From the NCBI GenBank assembly GCA_023230485.1, contig JALNXG010000012.1, positions 1-62,720 of the forward strand: a stretch of 62,720 nucleotides of DNA. Reading direction: 5' to 3'. The notes under the pieces are model-generated. The model was not told the origin of the DNA. It ran no database searches and was given only the letters and a program-made list of their open reading frames with translations. Below, piece after piece: positions 1-8,698 of this stretch. This DNA comes from Melioribacteraceae bacterium. GTDB taxonomy: Bacteria; Bacteroidota; Ignavibacteria; Ignavibacteriales; Melioribacteraceae. The position numbers and the translations under genes are program-made. Every line of letters starts with the position of its first letter. Position 1 is the stretch's first letter.

Positions 1-82
1 ACAAACAAGGGCTGTTAATGAACAGCTTACTTCTATCTGGGTCTTTTTATTTAGATGATATGATTGATAAAGGGATTTATTG

Positions 83-151
83 ATGAACGGTTTGCTCCTA
101 TCAGAACGGTATTATAAGTTCTACGGAAAACCAACGAAAGATATTTATTAA
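83..151 (+). pseudogene. Start of a DUF4037-like gene, cut off after 22 codons
   Basis: A short frame beginning MNGLLLSERYYKFYGKP stops at codon 23. From memory of the DUF4037 family (nucleotidyltransferase-like proteins of about 270-330 aa) this resembles their N-terminus, where a small-residue-LELS-RYY-EYGKP pattern precedes the catalytic core; the core is absent here. The frame overlaps by ATGA the stop of another plus-strand frame that is open to the left edge (ending at 83, residues MIDKGIY), as in a coupled operon. I read it as a gene start left behind by deletion or insertion. The match is short and could be chance. Confidence 0.25.
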
Positions 152-174
152 ATTTTCCCAACCACCTATGGGAA

Positions 175-486
175 TTATATAATTCTAACACCGGTCTTTA
201 TAATCTCTTTCACAAAGGGGTCATCTTCAGTAAAATCTTCAGTTCTGAATGGATGTACCTCAAGATCATATGAAGATTTAATTAAATACTTTCCTAACTT
301 TTCACGATCCCAAAATCTTTTCCCTTCAAATTTATCAGAGACGAATGCAATATCAATATCGCTACTATCTCTAGCATTGCCTCTTGCATAAGATCCAAAT
401 AAATAGAGACTTTTAACAGGAAATTCCTTAGACGCTAAAGAAATGAATCGATTAATAATATTAGTTATATCTTCTCTCTGATACAT
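175..486 (-). CDS. MNT-family nucleotidyltransferase, antitoxin of a HEPN/MNT pair
   Basis: This 103-residue protein is a minimal nucleotidyltransferase. The GSX10DXD signature is intact: Gly31-Ser32 in GSYARG, then Asp43 and Asp45 in SSDIDIAF. Length and motif fit the MNT antitoxins that sit beside HEPN proteins (type VII toxin-antitoxin), where the MNT protein adds AMP to the HEPN RNase and silences it. The start overlaps the end of the upstream HEPN gene by 22 nt, so the two are translationally coupled. The catalytic residues look functional even though the partner gene is frameshifted. Identification as an MNT protein is firm; the antitoxin role follows from the pairing. Confidence 0.85.
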   Translation of the reverse strand: MYQREDITNIINRFISLASKEFPVKSLYLFGSYARGNARDSSDIDIAFVSDKFEGKRFWDREKLGKYLIKSSYDLEVHPFRTEDFTEDDPFVKEIIKTGVRII

Positions 487-858
487 TGGTAAAGCTCTTT
501 AATTTTTTTAATGTTTTCTTCGGTGAATTCTTTTGTACAATCATTATAAAAATCCATCTTATAATCAGGATAACGCGTTTCCAGATTAAAATTAGTAACT
601 CGATTCAAGAATAATATATCTTCATCACAAAACTGAATTTTTGCTTCTTCTGCAATCTTTAACAAATTATGAGTTCTAGTTGGAATATTACCTTCATTAT
701 TTTTTATCCAAATCGCTTTCAGTATCTTTTCTAAAGCAAGATGACCAATAAATAACGCCCAATCATATTTACCGACAATGTAAATAAACACTTTCCATGG
801 AGGACAAATCATCTTCCGAAGTTTTTATCCAGTATTTTATATAGTCAGGCTTTTCCAT
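465..858 (-). pseudogene. HEPN-domain toxin gene with a one-base frameshift
   Basis: The open part (812 to 465) encodes the core of a PF05168-type HEPN protein: GKYDWALFIGHLALEKILK, then NRVTNFNLETRYPDY near the C-terminus. Its first residues (MICPPWKV) do not look like HEPN. In the next frame, an ATG at 858 gives MEKPDYIKYWIKTSEDDL and then SSMESVYLHC, the expected HEPN N-terminus, before a stop at 769. Removing one base near 774 joins ...VYLHC directly to GKYDWALF and restores a protein of about 131 aa. So either the gene is inactivated or the sequence has an error here. The HEPN protein is the RNase toxin of MNT-paired modules. Confidence 0.8.
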
Positions 859-1039
859 TACACTTAATATAATAATATACCTCTTTAAAAAACAGTTCTT
901 CAATACAACAATCAGCTATGCTCTTGCACTATAAATCAAAACTTCTCCAGAATCAAGAGATGCACAGATGAGCATAAGTAGCGAAGTATTCCTCTTATTA
1001 TTTATAGATGATATTTCTTTTACTTGAAAACTATACCCA

Positions 1040-2698
1040 TCAATCCGTGAACTGATTAAAAAACTTTGTTTCAGCTTCGGCATTGCCTATTAATACTATC
1101 GATTTACCTTTTTCTATTTCTGTGGATGGTTCGGGATTAATCATTACTTCATCACCTGAAGTAATGGCAACAATACTACATCCCGTTTTTTCTCTTACTG
1201 TCGAACTCATTATTGTTTTACCAATAAGCTTCTTAGGAGAATCTACCTTGAATACATCTACACCTTCGGCTATCATCAATATATTACCCTTCTTAAGAAG
1301 ATTAAATATGCTATTCGCTCCCATCGATGAAAGTGAAATAACAAAATCGCATCCGGCACGATATAGATGATCTACTGTCCTATCTAAATTACTTCTACTT
1401 ATGATTTGAATATCAGGACGAATACCTCTTATCAAAGTGGTAAGAAAAAGATTTACGTTATCATCTTCCGTAGTAATTGCAACTGCAGGAGATGTCAAAA
1501 TTCCAGAACGCAAAAGAAAATTTTTGTCTGATGCATCCCCTATGATATATTTATCTGAATCAACTTTTTCTATATTCTTCTCAATGATTTTATAATCGAT
1601 ATCTTTTTCATCAAGTGTCTTTCCAAGAGCCCTGCCTACTACCCCGCCACCAATAATCAACACTTGTCCGACAGATATATTATAGATACAAAATATTTCA
1701 TTATACTGGTCTATCTGTTCCTGTGAACCGGCGAGTACTATTACAGAACGTTCCGATATAACCGTATTTGCGTCGACCGTGGAAAAACTTCCTTTTTCCC
1801 AAATGCCGACTACGGAAACACCCGATAGTTCTCTTAATTTAGAAGTTATTAATGTTTTATTCACAAGTGGCGTACCTTTAACAGTAGCTTCTGCAATTTT
1901 AAGTCTTCCAAACTTTCCAATATTATGTGCGAGCGCATTGCCTGCGGTAATTCTACGCGCTAATAACTGCCCCAACATTTCACCGGGTCTAATTACGTTT
2001 GAAGCACCTGCTGAATACAATACTTCACTTGCGCTCTCTGAATCGGCTGTTGATACTACCGGTATTGTTTTAGACGACTGTCTGACTGCATAAGTAATCG
2101 ATGTATTCAAAAAATGATTACCTGTTAGAACCACACCAAGCGATTTATTGATATTAACTTTTTCATAAGCATCTTTATCGTCCAGATCACTTGATACAAT
2201 ATTAAATCCCATATCCATTAGTTCAGATGCTTTCTTGAGTTCCGGTTCTACTAATACATAAGTGATTCTAAATTGCTTAAGCTTTTTAATCAATAAAGAT
2301 GAAAGATGATCATAATGGGTAAGTATAATATGGTCAGAAATTGTGTCCCTTAAATCTCTATGAATTCGTTCAGGTGATTGATATAATTTAACGAATGTTA
2401 AAGGAACTAATCCAAGTATATAAATAAGTCCTGAGAAAGATACAAATACATTAAATAGCCTGCCCATATCACTCGTAAAAGTTATATCTCCGGGACCAAG
2501 AGTTGACATGTTTGTTGTTGTCCAATAAAAACTTGTTATCCATGAGTAATATCTATTTTCATATACCATCAAATAATGAAAGATAATAGAATTCATTACT
2601 ACTAATAATAATAGAACTAGGACAAGCCGTGTAATTAATACTGAATTTCTTCTGCTTGTTCTTTGCAGACGGTCTGAATTGTTTTTGATTATTTTCAA
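1040..2698 (-). CDS. Two-RCK potassium channel protein with an unusual filter
   Basis: This 552-residue inner-membrane protein has one helix at about 22-42, a pore loop, a second helix at about 80-104, and two cytosolic TrkA-N/RCK domains each followed by a TrkA-C domain (RCK1 from about 121, TrkA-C about 262-338, RCK2 from about 342 with VLIIGGGVVGRALG). This is the layout of Kch/MthK-like two-TM K+ channels with tandem regulatory domains. The filter region reads MSTLGPGDITFTSDMGR (residues 64-80): the usual aromatic of TVGYGD/TLGFGD is Pro69. The rest of the pore is conserved. A channel for monovalent cations is likely; ion selectivity is uncertain because of the filter. Confidence 0.85.
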   Translation of the reverse strand: MKIIKNNSDRLQRTSRRNSVLITRLVLVLLLLVVMNSIIFHYLMVYENRYYSWITSFYWTTTNMSTLGPGDITFTSDMGRLFNVFVSFSGLIYILGLVPLTFVKLYQSPERIHRDLRDTISDHIILTHYDHLSSLLIKKLKQFRITYVLVEPELKKASELMDMGFNIVSSDLDDKDAYEKVNINKSLGVVLTGNHFLNTSITYAVRQSSKTIPVVSTADSESASEVLYSAGASNVIRPGEMLGQLLARRITAGNALAHNIGKFGRLKIAEATVKGTPLVNKTLITSKLRELSGVSVVGIWEKGSFSTVDANTVISERSVIVLAGSQEQIDQYNEIFCIYNISVGQVLIIGGGVVGRALGKTLDEKDIDYKIIEKNIEKVDSDKYIIGDASDKNFLLRSGILTSPAVAITTEDDNVNLFLTTLIRGIRPDIQIISRSNLDRTVDHLYRAGCDFVISLSSMGANSIFNLLKKGNILMIAEGVDVFKVDSPKKLIGKTIMSSTVREKTGCSIVAITSGDEVMINPEPSTEIEKGKSIVLIGNAEAETKFFNQFTD

Positions 2699-2826
2699 TT
2701 ATCTGTTCTTATATTATTTTTAAAAATATGAAAAATAATCTTTTGACACTAAGAGATAAATTATCCCCCTCAATTAATCAAAAATAATTATTATCTTTTC
2801 CAATGATTAAAAATAATTTTGTAAAC

Positions 2827-3246
2827 ATGAAAAGAATAAAAATAAAATCAAAAATCATCAACACTGTTCTATTAGTGGCATTTGCACTTATTATAAATAC
2901 GAGCTGTGATGATACTATAAATGTTTTTGAATTGGATAATAAAATGATTCCTTCATCTAACGTGAGTTACAACCAATATATTCAACCTGTATTCACAGCT
3001 AAATGCGCTAATGCGGGATGCCATGATGATCAGATACGAGCAGGTGGATTAAGTTTTACATCGCATGTTAATGCTATATCCGACTATTTAGTTGTAGCTC
3101 CCGGATTACCCGAAAACAGCAAACTGATCTGGGCTATTGAAGGTAATTACGTTGACCCGATGCCTCCGCTCGGCTATTGGGGTTTAACTTCTAATCAGAT
3201 CGCTGGAATAAGGACTTGGGTAAAAGAAGGTGCTAAAAATAATTAA
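2827..3246 (+). CDS. Small lipoprotein with a c-type haem motif
   Basis: An exported lipoprotein of about 139 aa. The N-terminus is basic, followed by a hydrophobic stretch (VLLVAFALIINTSC) ending in a lipobox cysteine. The mature part starts the domain with QPVFTAKCANAGCHDD, a CX4CH haem motif seen in the planctomycete/Bacteroidota-type cytochrome domain, and carries a distal Met in PMPPLGYWGL that could be the second axial ligand. I prefer the ATG at 2827 to the one at 2803 because it gives a standard signal peptide; there is no clear Shine-Dalgarno for either. It is divergent from the K+ channel and convergent with the SDR gene (4-nt overlap of ends). Likely a periplasmic electron carrier; partner unknown. 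Confidence 0.6.
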   Translation: MKRIKIKSKIINTVLLVAFALIINTSCDDTINVFELDNKMIPSSNVSYNQYIQPVFTAKCANAGCHDDQIRAGGLSFTSHVNAISDYLVVAPGLPENSKLIWAIEGNYVDPMPPLGYWGLTSNQIAGIRTWVKEGAKNN

Positions 3247-4238
3247 AGCCACTTATTTTCTTTGTACCAATTAATAGTTCTTTTCATTCCCTCTTGAAGA
3301 GTGTACTGTGGTCTGTAACCTAACTGTTCCTTTGCTTTAGAGATATCGCATGTCCAATATCTTTGCACAAAATCTCTTGCTTTTTCCAAATTAAAAGTTG
3401 CGGCATTCTTACTAAACATTGAAAAGAATTGTGCAATAGATGCAACAACATAAACTATTGAATGAGGAATTCTGAGCTTTATTGCCCCCTTGCCAAAAGC
3501 ATTCTTTATTGCATCACTAACAATATCCCAATCATAAAATTCATCAGAACCGATATAATAAGTCTCCCCTTTTGAATTTTCCGATATCGCCGCCAGATAA
3601 ATTCCATATACCAAATCTTTCACATAAACTAAATTGAGTTTCTTTTTATCGAAGCCGACTAAAGTCATTAAGCCTTGTTGATATGTTTTAAAAACAAGAT
3701 ATATTTCTGTATCACGTTCACCATATACAGCCGGAGGACGTACGATTGAAATCGGTAAAATATCCATATAAGAATGTGCTAATTTTTCCTGCTCTAGTTT
3801 GCTCTTTCCATACCGCGTAATTGGAAAAGCTTCATCGGATTCGATTCGCGCTTTTTCAGATAAAGACGGTCCACCCGCAGTTTGACTGCTTACAATCACT
3901 ATTTTTTTTATATTACGATTATTCTTCGCTACAACTTCTAATAAGGATTTTGTTGTTTCAACATTCCCTCTCGTATATCCATCATCGGTTTTGGACTTAA
4001 CTACTCCGGCTACATGGAATAGATAATCCGCATCTTTAAGCACAGTAGTAAGTGCATCATAATCAAATAATCCGGCATCAACAATTTCCACCGGCTTCCC
4101 TTCAAGCCACTTTTTTGAAGAAGTTTTTCTTAATAAACATACTACTTCGTGTCCTTTCTCTAGTAATAAATCGACTAAATGACTTCCGACAAAACCTGAT
4201 GCCCCTGTTACCACTGATTTCATTTTCTTATTTTCCAT
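3243..4238 (-). CDS. Extended SDR NAD(P)-dependent epimerase/reductase, candidate ceramide reductase
   Basis: This 331-residue extended short-chain dehydrogenase has the Rossmann motif TGASGFVGSHL at residues 11-21 and the catalytic YGKSK (Tyr-X3-Lys) about residue 163, with a preceding Ser in VSSQTAGG. It is divergent from the serine palmitoyltransferase-type gene with 112 bp between starts. In Caulobacter an SDR of this class (CerR) reduces the 3-keto group in ceramide synthesis and is encoded near spt. The location makes the same role plausible here. On sequence alone it could equally be a sugar-nucleotide or steroid-type epimerase/dehydrogenase. Confidence 0.7.
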   Translation of the reverse strand: MENKKMKSVVTGASGFVGSHLVDLLLEKGHEVVCLLRKTSSKKWLEGKPVEIVDAGLFDYDALTTVLKDADYLFHVAGVVKSKTDDGYTRGNVETTKSLLEVVAKNNRNIKKIVIVSSQTAGGPSLSEKARIESDEAFPITRYGKSKLEQEKLAHSYMDILPISIVRPPAVYGERDTEIYLVFKTYQQGLMTLVGFDKKKLNLVYVKDLVYGIYLAAISENSKGETYYIGSDEFYDWDIVSDAIKNAFGKGAIKLRIPHSIVYVVASIAQFFSMFSKNAATFNLEKARDFVQRYWTCDISKAKEQLGYRPQYTLQEGMKRTINWYKENKWL

Positions 4239-4350
4239 AACCTAATTATTTGATTTTATATGCTTTTTTAATAAATTAAACAGTTAATTTTGACAAATAG
4301 TAAGATAATAAAAAAAAAGACAACCATAGTTAACATCCCGGAGGATAATT

Positions 4351-5541
4351 TTGGATTTATTCAAAAAATGTTACGACTTTACCAGAGCTGATGATATCAA
4401 AGCAATGGGCGTTTACCCATACTTCAGAGCAATTGAAGAGAACGAGGGACCAGTAGTACAGATCGAAGGACGTAAAATTATAATGGCAGGTTCTAATAAC
4501 TATTTGGGTCTTACTTCACATCCAAAAGTTAAAGAAGCCGCTATCAATGCAATTAATAAATACGGCACCGGTTGCTCTGGCAGTAGATATTTAACCGGAA
4601 CTCTAGATTTACATATAGAATTAGAAGAAAAATTAGCTAAGTTTTTTGGTACAGAAGCTGTACTTTTATTTAGTACCGGATATCAATCAGCACAAGGAAT
4701 AATTCCGACATTAGCTGGACGTGGCGAATATGTTGTCTCTGATAGAGATAATCATGCTTGTATAGTTGCCGGTAATATGATGGCTAAAGGCGGAACTATC
4801 GAAGTTGTAAGATATCATCATAACGATATGGCTGATTTGGAAAGAGTCTTAGCTAAACTTCCACTTGATGCTCCGAAACTTTTAGTAAGCGATGGCGTAT
4901 TTAGTACAGGCGGCGAAATTGTTCATCTTCCTAAATTAGTAGAATTAGCTAAAAAATATAATGCACGTACTTTGATTGATGATGCTCATTCAGTGGGAGT
5001 TATTGGTAAAGGAGGAAGAGGTACCGCAAGTGAATTTGATCTCGAAAACGATGTCGATTTAACAATGGGGACATTCAGCAAAACTTTTGCTTCATTAGGC
5101 GGATTCGTTGCCGGTAAAGCAAAAGTAATTGATTTCCTTAAACATCATTCATCTGCATTAATATTCAGTGCATCCCCAACCCCTGCTTCCGTGGCTTCAG
5201 CATTAGCAGCATTAGAAATTTTAGAACAAGAACCGGAAAGAGTAACAAATTTAATAAATAATGCCAATTTTGTAAGAAAAGGTTTATCCGAAGCCGGCTT
5301 CAAAATTATCGATGGAAGAACTGCAATCGTTCCCGTTATTGTTGGAGATGATGCAATCGCATTCCAAATGTGGAGAGCATTGTATGATGCAGGAGTATTC
5401 GTAAATGTATTTATCTCTCCCGGTGTCCCCCAAGGTCGCCAGATGATGAGAACAAGCTACATGGCTACTCACGAAAAAGAACATTTAGAAAAAATTATCG
5501 ATACTTTCACAAAAGTTGGGAAAGATTTAGGTCTTATTTAA
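4351..5541 (+). CDS. spt: Serine palmitoyltransferase-type alpha-oxoamine synthase (TTG start)
   Basis: A 396-residue PLP enzyme of the alpha-oxoamine synthase family. SNNYLGL (48-54), GSRYLTGT (77-84), His135 for PLP stacking, DDAHS (210-214) and the Schiff-base Lys244 in GTFSKTFASLGG are all present. Within the family, YLTG-LDLHIELEEKLA and FSTGYQ best fit soluble bacterial serine palmitoyltransferases, which join serine and acyl-CoA to 3-ketosphinganine, the first sphingolipid step. 2-amino-3-ketobutyrate-CoA ligase is the main alternative. The start is TTG, chosen because a strong GGAGG (4340-4344) lies 6 nt before it and the protein N-terminus matches. A TAATTTTG element, a Bacteroidota -7 box, lies at 4285-4292. 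A terminator follows. Confidence 0.85.
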   Translation: MDLFKKCYDFTRADDIKAMGVYPYFRAIEENEGPVVQIEGRKIIMAGSNNYLGLTSHPKVKEAAINAINKYGTGCSGSRYLTGTLDLHIELEEKLAKFFGTEAVLLFSTGYQSAQGIIPTLAGRGEYVVSDRDNHACIVAGNMMAKGGTIEVVRYHHNDMADLERVLAKLPLDAPKLLVSDGVFSTGGEIVHLPKLVELAKKYNARTLIDDAHSVGVIGKGGRGTASEFDLENDVDLTMGTFSKTFASLGGFVAGKAKVIDFLKHHSSALIFSASPTPASVASALAALEILEQEPERVTNLINNANFVRKGLSEAGFKIIDGRTAIVPVIVGDDAIAFQMWRALYDAGVFVNVFISPGVPQGRQMMRTSYMATHEKEHLEKIIDTFTKVGKDLGLI

Positions 5542-5564
5542 ATTGAACTAATTATTTTTTTTAG

Positions 5565-5599
5565 AGCATACTTGAATTATTTTCGGGTATGCTTTTTTT
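5565..5599 (+). terminator. Rho-independent terminator after the oxoamine synthase gene
   Basis: AGCATAC (5565-5571) pairs with GTATGCT (5587-5593), followed by a T-run. It lies between the oxoamine synthase stop and the GNAT start, so the GNAT gene is probably read partly from its own promoter or by read-through. Confidence 0.7.
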
Positions 5600-5615
5600 A
5601 TTTGAGGATATTATT

Positions 5616-6740
5616 ATGAGTGAAATTACTATTACTACTGTCCAGACGAAATCTGACTTAAACAAATTCTTAAAATTTCAATGGGAAATATATAAAGACT
5701 ATCCGCATTGGGTGCCTCCACTTTTATACGATAAAAAGCATATCCTTGATAAAAAGAATAATCCATTCTTCCAACATGCAGAGATGGATAATTTTCTTGC
5801 TTGGCACAATAATAAAATTGTAGGAAGAATTTCCGCAATTAAAAATGATCTCCATAATCAATATCATCACGATAAAGTAGGCTTCTTCGGCTTCTTTGAA
5901 TGTATTAACGATCAAGAAGTAGCAAATAAACTATTTGATACTGCTAAAGCTTGGCTTTTAAATAAAGGGCTTGATGTAATGCGTGGTCCTGCTAATCCAT
6001 CTTCCAATGATGAATGGTCTATGCTCGTAGAAGGTTTCGATGATGACCCTCGACTATTAATGCCTTATAATCCTCCTTACTATTTAGAACTTGTCGATAA
6101 TTATGGATTTAAAAAAGCTAAAGATCTACTTGCATTTAGTATCGAAGCAAAAGATTTAAAAACTGCCGAGAAAGTAAAAAGAGTAGCCCTACTCGCAAAA
6201 GAACGAGCCGGATTAATAATCTATCAGATGAATCCTAAAGAATTTAATAAAGATTTAGAGAAGGTAAAATATATCTATAATAAAGCATGGGCTCCAAACT
6301 GGGGCTTCGTTCCCATGACCGATGCAGAGATTGATGCAATGGCTAAAGACTTAAAACCATTAGTTGAACCATCACTCATTTATTTTGGTGAAGTTAATGG
6401 TGAACTAATTGGTTTTGCTCTGGTATTACCAGACTATAATCAGATTTTCAAACATATGAATGGTAAACTGCTCCCTTTTAATTGGTTGAAACTTTTTACA
6501 ATGAAAAAGAAAATTACATGGAGCAGAGTAATCACACTCGGAATTATTCCTGAATACCAAAGAAAGGGTTTGGATGCCGTATTCTATATGGAAGCCATGG
6601 ATCGAGCTGCTAAACTTAATATCCATCGTGGTGAAGCTAGTTGGATTCTGGAAGATAATGATATGATGGTGCGAGGAGCTCTTGCTATGAAAGGTGTTCA
6701 ATATAAACGTTACAGAGTATATGACTGTGAGCTAAAATGA
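5616..6740 (+). CDS. GNAT-fold acyltransferase, candidate bacterial ceramide synthase
   Basis: The protein is 374 aa from the ATG at 5616, which has GAGG (5604-5607) at the right distance; an in-frame start 27 nt upstream has no site and falls in the terminator. Its C-terminal part has the acyl-CoA loop pattern of GNAT enzymes, LGIIPEYQRKGLDAVFYMEA. The N-terminal part (YKDYPHWVPPL, GFFECIND, RGPANPSSNDEWS, YNPPYY) belongs to a conserved bacterial family of about 370-390 aa. The ceramide synthase of Caulobacter (bCerS) is a GNAT-fold protein encoded near spt and cerR, so N-acylation of a sphingoid base is a reasonable guess here. The family also has many untested members. Confidence 0.65.
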   Translation: MSEITITTVQTKSDLNKFLKFQWEIYKDYPHWVPPLLYDKKHILDKKNNPFFQHAEMDNFLAWHNNKIVGRISAIKNDLHNQYHHDKVGFFGFFECINDQEVANKLFDTAKAWLLNKGLDVMRGPANPSSNDEWSMLVEGFDDDPRLLMPYNPPYYLELVDNYGFKKAKDLLAFSIEAKDLKTAEKVKRVALLAKERAGLIIYQMNPKEFNKDLEKVKYIYNKAWAPNWGFVPMTDAEIDAMAKDLKPLVEPSLIYFGEVNGELIGFALVLPDYNQIFKHMNGKLLPFNWLKLFTMKKKITWSRVITLGIIPEYQRKGLDAVFYMEAMDRAAKLNIHRGEASWILEDNDMMVRGALAMKGVQYKRYRVYDCELK

Positions 6741-8695
6741 AAAAAATATTATTATTTCTTTTATTTGTTTCTACTAATTTATTAGCTCAGTTTAGCAAAG
6801 ACAATAGCGATCTCATTTTGTCTACTGCTAATCGCACATTCGATAAATCAATTATTACTAAATATTTATCGAGTAAAAATGAGAATGATGTTAAAGCCGC
6901 TTTAATTGCTTTATATCATTCAAATGATTCCACTTTTGTGGATGATATACAAAAAATCGATTTCTCCAAATTTGGCAAAGAAGCAGCTTTTGCTTTAGGA
7001 GGTATTGCCAACTGCCGCAAAAGTATCGATCTTCTTTTTAGAGAGCTTCAAGTAGAGGCGAATGAATATGCGCTTAGGGAGATTATTGAATCAATCGGAA
7101 AAACGGGAAATCAATCCGATTTTGAAAGATTAATTATATATGCTGAAAAACATAAACCATTCGCAATGAAATCTGCAATGGGTATATTAAATTTTCACTT
7201 GCGCAATTTTTCATTAGAAGGTAGAGAAGCTTTAATACTTCTTAGAATCATTAATGAATCGCAAGATGATAACGATATTTCAGAAGCACTTTTTACTTTA
7301 TTTAGAAAAACACCTACCGGAATAACGGAGAAACAATTCAATTATAATCATCTACTAAAATCGATAAATGATGACATTGTTATAAATACGATTAAACTGA
7401 TTCCTAAAATTGATATTGATGGGAAAGAAAATTTATTGCTCCCCTATTTGAGTAATAAAGATTGGAGATTGAGAGGAGAAGCGGCAAAAGGTCTTTGCGC
7501 TTTACCAAATTTGTCTCTTGAAAACTTTAAACCAATCCTCAGATTACTAATAGACAAAAATCCAAATGTATCCCGCCTGACTGCAATGTCTGTGAGAAAC
7601 ATAAAAACATCTTCATTAGGAATGAGTTTTCTCCTAAATGGTATTAATTATTATCTTAAAAAAGACTTGACTGTTAATGCTAAGGGTGAACTTTTTATCT
7701 CTCTTTGTAAATTAGATAGTGAGAACGCTTATAATTATATAAATGAATATGCTAATGCAGTTTCTGATATTTTTATTATTCGAGTTTTGGAAGAAGTAAA
7801 ATCTTCTCCAAATTATAATTATATCTATCTCTCTAAAAATATTTCTAAAGAGAATGAAAAAGATATAATGAATAGTGCACAGGCATTTTTGAATCTTCAA
7901 AAAGAACTTATAGATTCAAAAGAATATACAGATAAATTAATTGGACTATTAGAAAATAAATATCCATCTATAATTTCTATCATAGCTGATGGACTTGATT
8001 CTACCTATATCCAAACCTTTGATAAAGAAATTAAGATAATTGTACTAGAGCAGATCAAGAGAAACAAAAACAATAGCGATTATTATGAAAGTATTGCTTC
8101 ATTAAGTTCACTTTCATCTAAATTAGGGAAAGAATTTCATAACGATATTCTAAAGGAACTTTCTCAATCTGATGTAACGTCTATAAAGAATTACGCTGAT
8201 TCTCAAATGGGAATAAAAACTGAAAAAAAAGGAAATCCTCTTTTTAATGAATTATTAAAAGATAGTTTTTCGGTTAATCAGTTTTTAGTGAAAACAAATA
8301 AGGGTGATATTAAGATTGAACTGATGCCTGAGATTTCACCAATTACGGTTGGCAGTTTTACAAAATTAGTAAAAGAGAAATTTTTTGATAATATCATTTT
8401 CCATCGGGTAGTACCGAATTTCGTTATACAGACTGGTGACCCAAGCGGCACAGGTTGGCGAGGACCGGGTTATGATATTATCTCTGAGACCTCCACATTA
8501 CCTTACAAGGAAGGAATGATCGGAATGGCAAGCGCAGGCAAAGATACCGAAGGTTCTCAATGGTTTATTATGCACAGTTATTATCCGCACCTTAACGGTA
8601 AATACAGTCTGTTCGGTAAAGTAATCTCCGGCATGGAGACCGTTAATATTATCGATCAGGATGATAAAATTATTTCAATTTTACCTGTACCATAA
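6737..8695 (+). CDS. HEAT-repeat protein fused to a cyclophilin-type prolyl isomerase
   Basis: A secreted protein of 652 aa. Signal peptide ILLFLLFVSTNLLAQ; residues about 35-505 are helical HEAT-like repeats (for example DWRLRGEAAKGLCAL); residues about 515-645 are a cyclophilin domain. Catalytic residues are present: Arg and Phe in FHRVVPNFVIQTGDP and the Gln in GSQWFIMH, so the isomerase should be active on periplasmic proteins. It overlaps the GNAT gene by ATGA and is therefore translationally coupled to it. The fold combination is known in Bacteroidota, but its client is not. Coupling to the lipid gene may only reflect operon packing. Confidence 0.85.
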   Translation: MKKILLFLLFVSTNLLAQFSKDNSDLILSTANRTFDKSIITKYLSSKNENDVKAALIALYHSNDSTFVDDIQKIDFSKFGKEAAFALGGIANCRKSIDLLFRELQVEANEYALREIIESIGKTGNQSDFERLIIYAEKHKPFAMKSAMGILNFHLRNFSLEGREALILLRIINESQDDNDISEALFTLFRKTPTGITEKQFNYNHLLKSINDDIVINTIKLIPKIDIDGKENLLLPYLSNKDWRLRGEAAKGLCALPNLSLENFKPILRLLIDKNPNVSRLTAMSVRNIKTSSLGMSFLLNGINYYLKKDLTVNAKGELFISLCKLDSENAYNYINEYANAVSDIFIIRVLEEVKSSPNYNYIYLSKNISKENEKDIMNSAQAFLNLQKELIDSKEYTDKLIGLLENKYPSIISIIADGLDSTYIQTFDKEIKIIVLEQIKRNKNNSDYYESIASLSSLSSKLGKEFHNDILKELSQSDVTSIKNYADSQMGIKTEKKGNPLFNELLKDSFSVNQFLVKTNKGDIKIELMPEISPITVGSFTKLVKEKFFDNIIFHRVVPNFVIQTGDPSGTGWRGPGYDIISETSTLPYKEGMIGMASAGKDTEGSQWFIMHSYYPHLNGKYSLFGKVISGMETVNIIDQDDKIISILPVP

Positions 8696-8698
8696 AAC

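Noticed and set aside
1779..2093. A 104-codon frame on the plus strand opposite the K+ channel gene
   Set aside because: It is antisense to a clearly conserved channel domain, has no ribosome site and its product has no recognisable pattern.
5284..5484. A 66-codon minus-strand frame inside the oxoamine synthase gene
   Set aside because: It lies entirely opposite the conserved PLP enzyme and its product is low-complexity; a chance frame.
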